From JBEKTY01 sp049515555 (lineage in GTDB: Bacteria > Planctomycetota > Planctomycetia > Pirellulales > Thermoguttaceae), in contig JBEKTY010000252.1 in NCBI GenBank assembly GCA_049515555.1, forward strand, positions 1-8,922: a stretch of 8,922 bases of DNA. The letters run 5' to 3'. This document shows, in pieces, positions 5,908-8,922 of this stretch. The notes below the pieces were generated by a model that worked only from the letters and a program-made list of their open reading frames with translations, was not told where the DNA came from and did no database searches. A program made the position numbers and the translations under genes. The first letter of the stretch is position 1. Every line of letters begins with the position of its first letter.

Positions 5908-7446
5908 CTACGGCCCGGCCACCGCATACAAATGCTTGTTGGTGGCCACGAACAGCACGCCGTTAGCCGCGGTTGGGCTGGCGTACATGTGGTCGCGAAG
6001 GTGGATCGAGTTGCGGACTTTCAACTGCCGCCCGGCAGTCAGCACCCACAGCGCCTGCTTGTCGCCGGCCGAAAGATAGACCTTGCCGTCGGCCACCAGC
6101 GGCGAGCCCCACAGGTGCACGCCGGCCTCGAACTCCCAGCAGCACTGGCCCGTGTCGGCGTCCAGGCAATGCAGCTTGCCGGCGTAATCGGCGGCATAGA
6201 CCAGGCCGTCGGCCACCGCCACGGTCGATGGGCCCGAGCCGATCTTGTCGTAAGACCAGAGCAGTCCGCTGCGGGTGACGTCGCCCGTCTTCGTGGCGTC
6301 GATACATGCCAGGAAGCCTCGTTTCATGCCGTGAAACGCCTCCTGCGTGAAGTAGGCGTACACGCGGCGGTTGTGGAAGACGGGCATGGCGGTCACTTCG
6401 TAGGAGGTCGAGTCGTGCTGGTGATCGGGCGGCGGAGCGGGCCCGCTCTGGGCCACAGGATTGCCGTTGAAGCGCCACACGTTGACCAGCCGCAGGGGCG
6501 GTCCATCGGGCGGCGGGCCCTCCAGCGCCTGGCACGCATACAGCCAGCCGTTTCCGCCGCCGTAGAACACAAGCTTCCGTGGGCCCACTTGGCCCAAGGC
6601 CGGCGAGCTCCAGGAACCGTGCGTAATGTCCGGCCCGATGCCGAAGTCATCCCGGGCCACCACAGCGCCCGTCCGCTTATCCAGCACCACCAGCGACGGG
6701 GCCTCGGGATGGGCCACGCTGTGATGCGTCCAATCCACTCCCTGCGACGTGGAAACGTACAGCAGCTCGCCGTCGATCAGCACCGAGCCGTTCGAGCCGT
6801 TGTGCGGCGTGACGTTCAGCCGGGCCGGCATGTCCAGCAGCCACAGGATATCGGCGTCCTTGGCGCCCGGCGTCAGGGGCGGCTGACCCTCGCCGGCCAT
6901 CAGGCGGCCCTGGTCGGCAAACGGGCCGCGACTGCCCGCCGCCCATCCGCGCACGTCCAGGCACAGCGCCTCGCCGCGATTGCTCACCAGGTAGGCCCGA
7001 TCGCCCTCCACCGTCGGCGGCGAGGTGATGCCGATGTAGTACCAATCAGACCATTTGATCTTCGACTCCTTGGGCAGGCACAGTTGCCACAGGAAGCGTC
7101 CGCTCTGCTCGTCGAAGCACATCAGCACGCCGCGGTCGCCTGGTAGGCGCGGATCGCGCGGCGCTTCGTTGTTGGTGCCCACAAACACCCGGCCGCCGGC
7201 CACCACCGGCGTGCCGTAACTGGCGTTGCCCAGCCGCGCCACCCATCGCACGTGGCTGCCCGGCGGCAGCTCGATCTCACCGCTTGGGGTCCGCGTGCCG
7301 GCGTCGAACGTCTCGCTCAGGCCTTTCTCGTCGGAGACCATGTTGCGCGAGTGGCGCTGGCCCCACTGCGGCTGATCGGCCGCTCGGCCGGCCGCGGCCA
7401 ACGTCAGCGCGGCGACCACTACTGACGTGTCCAGGAGAACCCTCAC
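5908..7446 (-). CDS. Secreted PQQ-like beta-propeller protein, chimeric N-terminus
   Basis: A 512-aa protein with repeated beta-propeller blades: YGTPVVAGGRVFVGT (78-91), GVLMCFDEQSGRFLWQL (106-122), SPPTVEGDRAYLVSNRGEALCLDV (142-165), SWSSPALGQVGPRKLVFYGGGNGWLYACQAL (278-308), and near the end VAVADGLVYAADYAGKLHCLDADTG and SPLVADGKVYLSAGD. It belongs to PQQ-binding-like (BamB/quinoprotein dehydrogenase-like) proteins, a large planctomycete family opening with 'AADQPQWGQ..SRNMVSDE'. The catalytic residues of true PQQ dehydrogenases are not evident, so an enzymatic role is unproven. A signal peptide appears to end near GRA-ADQ (22/23), implying export. Oddly, residues 1-14 (MRVLLDTSVVVAAL) match the start of PIN toxins and put Asp6 inside the hydrophobic core. 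The GTG start overlaps the stop of the upstream antitoxin gene (GTGA), with GGGGA 6 nt before it. Confidence 0.9.
   Translation of the reverse strand: MRVLLDTSVVVAALTLAAAGRAADQPQWGQRHSRNMVSDEKGLSETFDAGTRTPSGEIELPPGSHVRWVARLGNASYGTPVVAGGRVFVGTNNEAPRDPRLPGDRGVLMCFDEQSGRFLWQLCLPKESKIKWSDWYYIGITSPPTVEGDRAYLVSNRGEALCLDVRGWAAGSRGPFADQGRLMAGEGQPPLTPGAKDADILWLLDMPARLNVTPHNGSNGSVLIDGELLYVSTSQGVDWTHHSVAHPEAPSLVVLDKRTGAVVARDDFGIGPDITHGSWSSPALGQVGPRKLVFYGGGNGWLYACQALEGPPPDGPPLRLVNVWRFNGNPVAQSGPAPPPDHQHDSTSYEVTAMPVFHNRRVYAYFTQEAFHGMKRGFLACIDATKTGDVTRSGLLWSYDKIGSGPSTVAVADGLVYAADYAGKLHCLDADTGQCCWEFEAGVHLWGSPLVADGKVYLSAGDKQALWVLTAGRQLKVRNSIHLRDHMYASPTAANGVLFVATNKHLYAVAGP
7405..7446 (-). pseudogene. Remnant of vapC-like PIN toxin start, fused to PQQ gene
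   Basis: The first 14 codons of the PQQ gene read MRVLLDTSVVVAAL, the usual opening of VapC-type PIN-domain RNases, in which the Asp of LLDTS is a catalytic residue. They overlap by 4 nt a VapB-type antitoxin gene, the normal vapBC arrangement. The rest of a PIN domain (about 115 residues) is absent and the frame continues as LTLAAAGRAADQ, a normal signal-peptide end. I infer that a deletion joined the two genes inside the similar 'VVAAL' segments. A chance resemblance in 14 residues is possible but less likely given the antitoxin. Confidence 0.5.
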
Positions 7447-7706
7447 GTCGAATCCCCTTTAATGATCTCCTCCTGTCTCTGGCGGCGGATCTCGTCAACC
7501 GGATCGGTCGCACCCCCCAGCAGAACGCCCTTGTGCACCAGGACGTTGCCTTCCCATTGCAGCGGCTCGGCCGCCTGTGCCGGCCTGATCACCCAGCGGC
7601 CGTCTTCTTCCTCGATGACGACCCCGTCGCCAGACTTCAGGCCCAACCGGGCCCGCAAGGCATCCGGCAATTCAATCCGTCCGGACGGGTCTAAGATCAC
7701 GTTCAC
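7443..7706 (-). CDS. AbrB/SpoVT-type antitoxin (VapB-like), toxin missing
   Basis: An 87-aa protein. Residues 1-42 form the swapped-hairpin DNA-binding fold: DPSGRIELPDALRARLGLKSG (6-26), then GVVIEEEDGRWVIRP (28-42). Residues 45-87 (including WEGNVLVHKGVLLGG and DPVDEIRRQRQEEIIKG) look like the toxin-binding tail of VapB antitoxins paired with PIN RNases. Such antitoxins neutralise the toxin and repress their own operon. The GTG start at 7706 has AAGGAG (7718-7713) 6 nt upstream. Its TGA overlaps the next start codon by 4 nt, as with a vapC, but what follows is a PQQ beta-propeller gene carrying only 14 PIN-like residues. It is therefore probably an orphan antitoxin, translationally coupled to an unrelated gene. 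Confidence 0.85.
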   Translation of the reverse strand: MNVILDPSGRIELPDALRARLGLKSGDGVVIEEEDGRWVIRPAQAAEPLQWEGNVLVHKGVLLGGATDPVDEIRRQRQEEIIKGDST

Positions 7707-7717
7707 GGCCCACTCCT

Positions 7718-7739
7718 TACTTATTGTGTTCGATTAGTA
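7718..7739. promoter_or_regulatory. Possible operator at antitoxin promoter
   Basis: TACTTATT (7718-7725) and GATTAGTA (7732-7739) form an imperfect inverted repeat (6 of 8 positions) with a 6-bp spacer between the -10 box and the ribosome site. The location would suit autorepression by the AbrB-type antitoxin. The repeat is short and AT-rich, so it may be chance. Confidence 0.3.
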
Positions 7740-7767
7740 TTCTACGGCCCGGCCGCGGCAGCCACAA
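7739..7767 (-). promoter_or_regulatory. Candidate promoter for antitoxin-PQQ unit
   Basis: On the minus strand TTGTGG (7767-7762, 3/6) and TAGAAT (7744-7739, 5/6) are separated by 17 bp. The predicted start near 7732 gives a leader of about 25 nt before the GTG at 7706. No separate promoter is evident for the PQQ gene. Confidence 0.4.
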
Positions 7768-7855
7768 GATCCGCTTCACCCGCGGCGGCCGCGGGCTTAA
7801 ACTTAATGCGGGAGCCGACGGCTGGCCGAACACCCTTGCTGCTCCATATTTTCTG

Positions 7856-8922
7856 ATGAAACATTCTCGCACCGATTCCCGCTCGCAGCGCCGCATCGAG
7901 GTCACGGTGCGTGGCGTGGTGCAAGGCATCGGGATGCGGCCGTTCGTGTACCAGGCGGCACGCTCGCGCGGACTGGCCGGCTGGGTGCAGAACGAGGCCG
8001 ACACGGTGCGGATCGAGATCGCCGGCCAGTCGGCGGCGGTGGCCGCGTTCCTGGAGGCGCTTGAGCACGACGCCCCGCGCCAGGCCCGCATCGATTCCAT
8101 CGACGTGGCCGAGCTGCCCGCCCACGACGCCCAGCGGCCGCCCGCCGATCCGGCCTTCGAGATCCGCGCCAGCCGCGGGGGCGGGGCCCCGGCGCCGGTC
8201 ATTCCCGCCGACCTGGCCACCTGTGCCGACTGCCTGGCCGAGATCAACGATCCGGCCCAGCGCCGCTACCGCTATGCGTTTACCAATTGCACCGCCTGCG
8301 GCCCGCGCTGGTCGATCATCCGCCAGTTGCCCTACGATCGGCCGCGAACGTCGATGAGCGGCTTCGCCATGTGCGCCGCTTGCCAAGCCGAGTACGACGA
8401 ACCGGCCGATCGGCGATTTCACGCGCAGCCCATCGCCTGCCCACGCTGCGGACCGGCCTTGGAACTTCTGGACCCGCAGGGCAAGTCACTGGCCGCGGGC
8501 CCGTCGGCGCTAGAGGCCGCCCAACTGGCGATCCGCGCCGGCCAGATCGTGGCCCTGAAAGGATTGGGCGGATTCCAGTTGCTCGCCGATGCGACTAGCG
8601 CCGAGGCTGTGGCCCGGCTGCGCAGCCGAAAAGCCCGACCCCACCGGCCGCTGGCGGTGATGTTCCCCGCACTGGCCGACGTGCGGCGGTACTGCGAACT
8701 CTCCGCCGCGGAGGCCCGCGCGCTCCAGTCGCACGAGGCCCCGATCCTGCTTTTGCGGCGGTTAGCGGTCAGCGGTCGGCAGCCGGCTCAAGACAAGGAG
8801 ACAGACCGGGACGCGGAGACGCGGAGACGCGGGGACGCGGGGACCTCGAAACTCTCCGTGTCCCCGTGTCTCCGTGTCTCCGTGTCTCCTTGTCTTCTTC
8901 CTCACCCCTCACCCCTCGCCCC
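7856..8922 (+). CDS. hypF: HypF, [NiFe]-hydrogenase maturation carbamoyltransferase, partial
   Basis: HypF uses carbamoyl phosphate and ATP to make the carbamoyl group that HypE turns into the cyanide ligands of [NiFe] hydrogenase. The first 355 codons are visible, open to the window edge. An acylphosphatase domain (about 13-105) has VRGVVQGIGMRPFVYQ with R28 and N46 at the catalytic positions. Two zinc fingers follow, each C-x2-C-x18-C-x2-C: C123, C126, C145, C148 and C173, C176, C195, C198, with RRYRYAFTNCTACGPRWSII and RRFHAQPIACPRCGP typical of HypF. A YrdC-like domain begins at about 219 (IVALKGLGGFQLLADA, RPHRPLAVMF). After EAPILLLRR (294-302) about 48 atypical residues encoded by a palindromic repeat intervene before PSPLA, where normal HypF would resume. 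The ATG at 7856 has no Shine-Dalgarno, and no in-frame ATG, GTG or TTG was found in the roughly 60 nt upstream. No other hyp or hydrogenase gene is in the window. Confidence 0.93.
   Translation, partial: MKHSRTDSRSQRRIEVTVRGVVQGIGMRPFVYQAARSRGLAGWVQNEADTVRIEIAGQSAAVAAFLEALEHDAPRQARIDSIDVAELPAHDAQRPPADPAFEIRASRGGGAPAPVIPADLATCADCLAEINDPAQRRYRYAFTNCTACGPRWSIIRQLPYDRPRTSMSGFAMCAACQAEYDEPADRRFHAQPIACPRCGPALELLDPQGKSLAAGPSALEAAQLAIRAGQIVALKGLGGFQLLADATSAEAVARLRSRKARPHRPLAVMFPALADVRRYCELSAAEARALQSHEAPILLLRRLAVSGRQPAQDKETDRDAETRRRGDAGTSKLSVSPCLRVSVSPCLLPHPSPLA
8764..8777. repeat. AGCGGTC tandem pair at left edge of hypF insert
   Basis: AGCGGTC occurs twice in tandem (8764-8770, 8771-8777), followed by GGC. 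It starts where the HypF sequence leaves the family pattern (after LLRR) and precedes the long palindrome by 14 bp. Confidence 0.55.
8792..8894. repeat. Long imperfect palindrome inserted in frame in hypF
   Basis: The left arm (8792-8848) opens with GACAAGGAGACA and continues as GACGCGG/GAGACGCGG-type units. The right arm (8852-8894) is built of CCGTGTCTC units and ends in TGTCTCCTTGTC. The outer 12 bp are perfectly complementary. Inside, the arms differ mainly as GCG on the left against GTG on the right, which still pair as G-U in RNA. The element is translated without a stop as a stretch running from QDKETDRDAETRRRG to VSVSPCLLP. Confidence 0.8.
8902..8922. repeat. TCACCCC heptamer repeat at window edge
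   Basis: Three 7-bp units, TCACCCC, TCACCCC and TCGCCCC (8902-8908, 8909-8915, 8916-8922), run to the end of the window, so the array may continue. In the hypF frame they encode part of HPSPLA. They form the right flank of the palindrome. Confidence 0.6.

Noticed and set aside
5725..7146. A 473-codon plus-strand reading frame antisense to the PQQ gene
   Set aside because: It mirrors the beta-propeller codons, is rich in H, R, Q and A without domain motifs, and has no ribosome site.
7779..7795. CCCGCGG-CGG-CCGCGGG hairpin between the antitoxin gene and hypF
   Set aside because: The stem is perfect but built only of G and C in a GC-rich region, with no T-tract on either strand, so no specific role can be supported.
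7742..8422. Minus-strand reading frames opposite hypF
   Set aside because: The plus strand carries the acylphosphatase and zinc-finger motifs of HypF. The opposite frames are shadows.

Overview
The window looks like a piece of a GC-rich bacterial chromosome, most likely a planctomycete (Pirellulales-like). This is inferred from familiar protein families: a large family of PQQ-type beta-propellers with signal peptides, a short BON-like protein, a membrane protein whose N-terminus ends in a 'QGAWPAPEVNEPYY' type motif, a DUF3417-type alpha-glucan phosphorylase, and palindromic intergenic repeats. There are no rRNA or tRNA genes, no CRISPR array and no intact transposase.

Layout: (1) 1-146, minus: the first 48 codons of a membrane protein that runs off the left edge. 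(2) 315-968, minus: a NYN-domain putative ribonuclease. Its strong sigma70-type promoter (TTGACA-16-GATAAT) is followed by a leader holding an intrinsic-terminator-like hairpin just before the gene. (3) 1298-4079, minus: a two-gene unit, alpha-glucan phosphorylase (glgP) then a flavodoxin-fold NAD(P)H:quinone oxidoreductase, 4 nt apart. (4) 4286-4945, plus: cysC (APS kinase), divergent from glgP across about 200 bp with a candidate promoter in each direction. (5) 4946-5421: a gene-poor stretch with a REP/BIME-like pair of inverted hairpin units right after cysC, a short direct repeat, and a promoter leading to (6) a 93-aa BON-like protein (5422-5703, plus). (7) 5704-5907: a convergent gap with a nested palindrome and an 18-bp tandem duplication. 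(8) 7706-5908, minus: an AbrB/VapB-type antitoxin gene overlapping by 4 nt a secreted PQQ beta-propeller gene. (9) 7856 to the right edge, plus: the first 355 codons of hypF ([NiFe]-hydrogenase maturation).

The two most unusual signals are in regions (8) and (9). The first 14 residues of the PQQ protein (MRVLLDTSVVVAAL) read like the start of a PIN-domain VapC toxin, and the gene overlaps a VapB-type antitoxin exactly as a vapC would. The simplest reading is that a deletion removed the toxin body and fused its start to the signal peptide of the beta-propeller gene, placing that gene under the antitoxin promoter. In hypF, a roughly 100-bp imperfect palindrome flanked by heptanucleotide repeats sits in frame inside the YrdC-like domain, like the palindromic elements known to insert into Rickettsia genes.

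Only the sequence was available. Family names rest on recalled motifs, not on searches.
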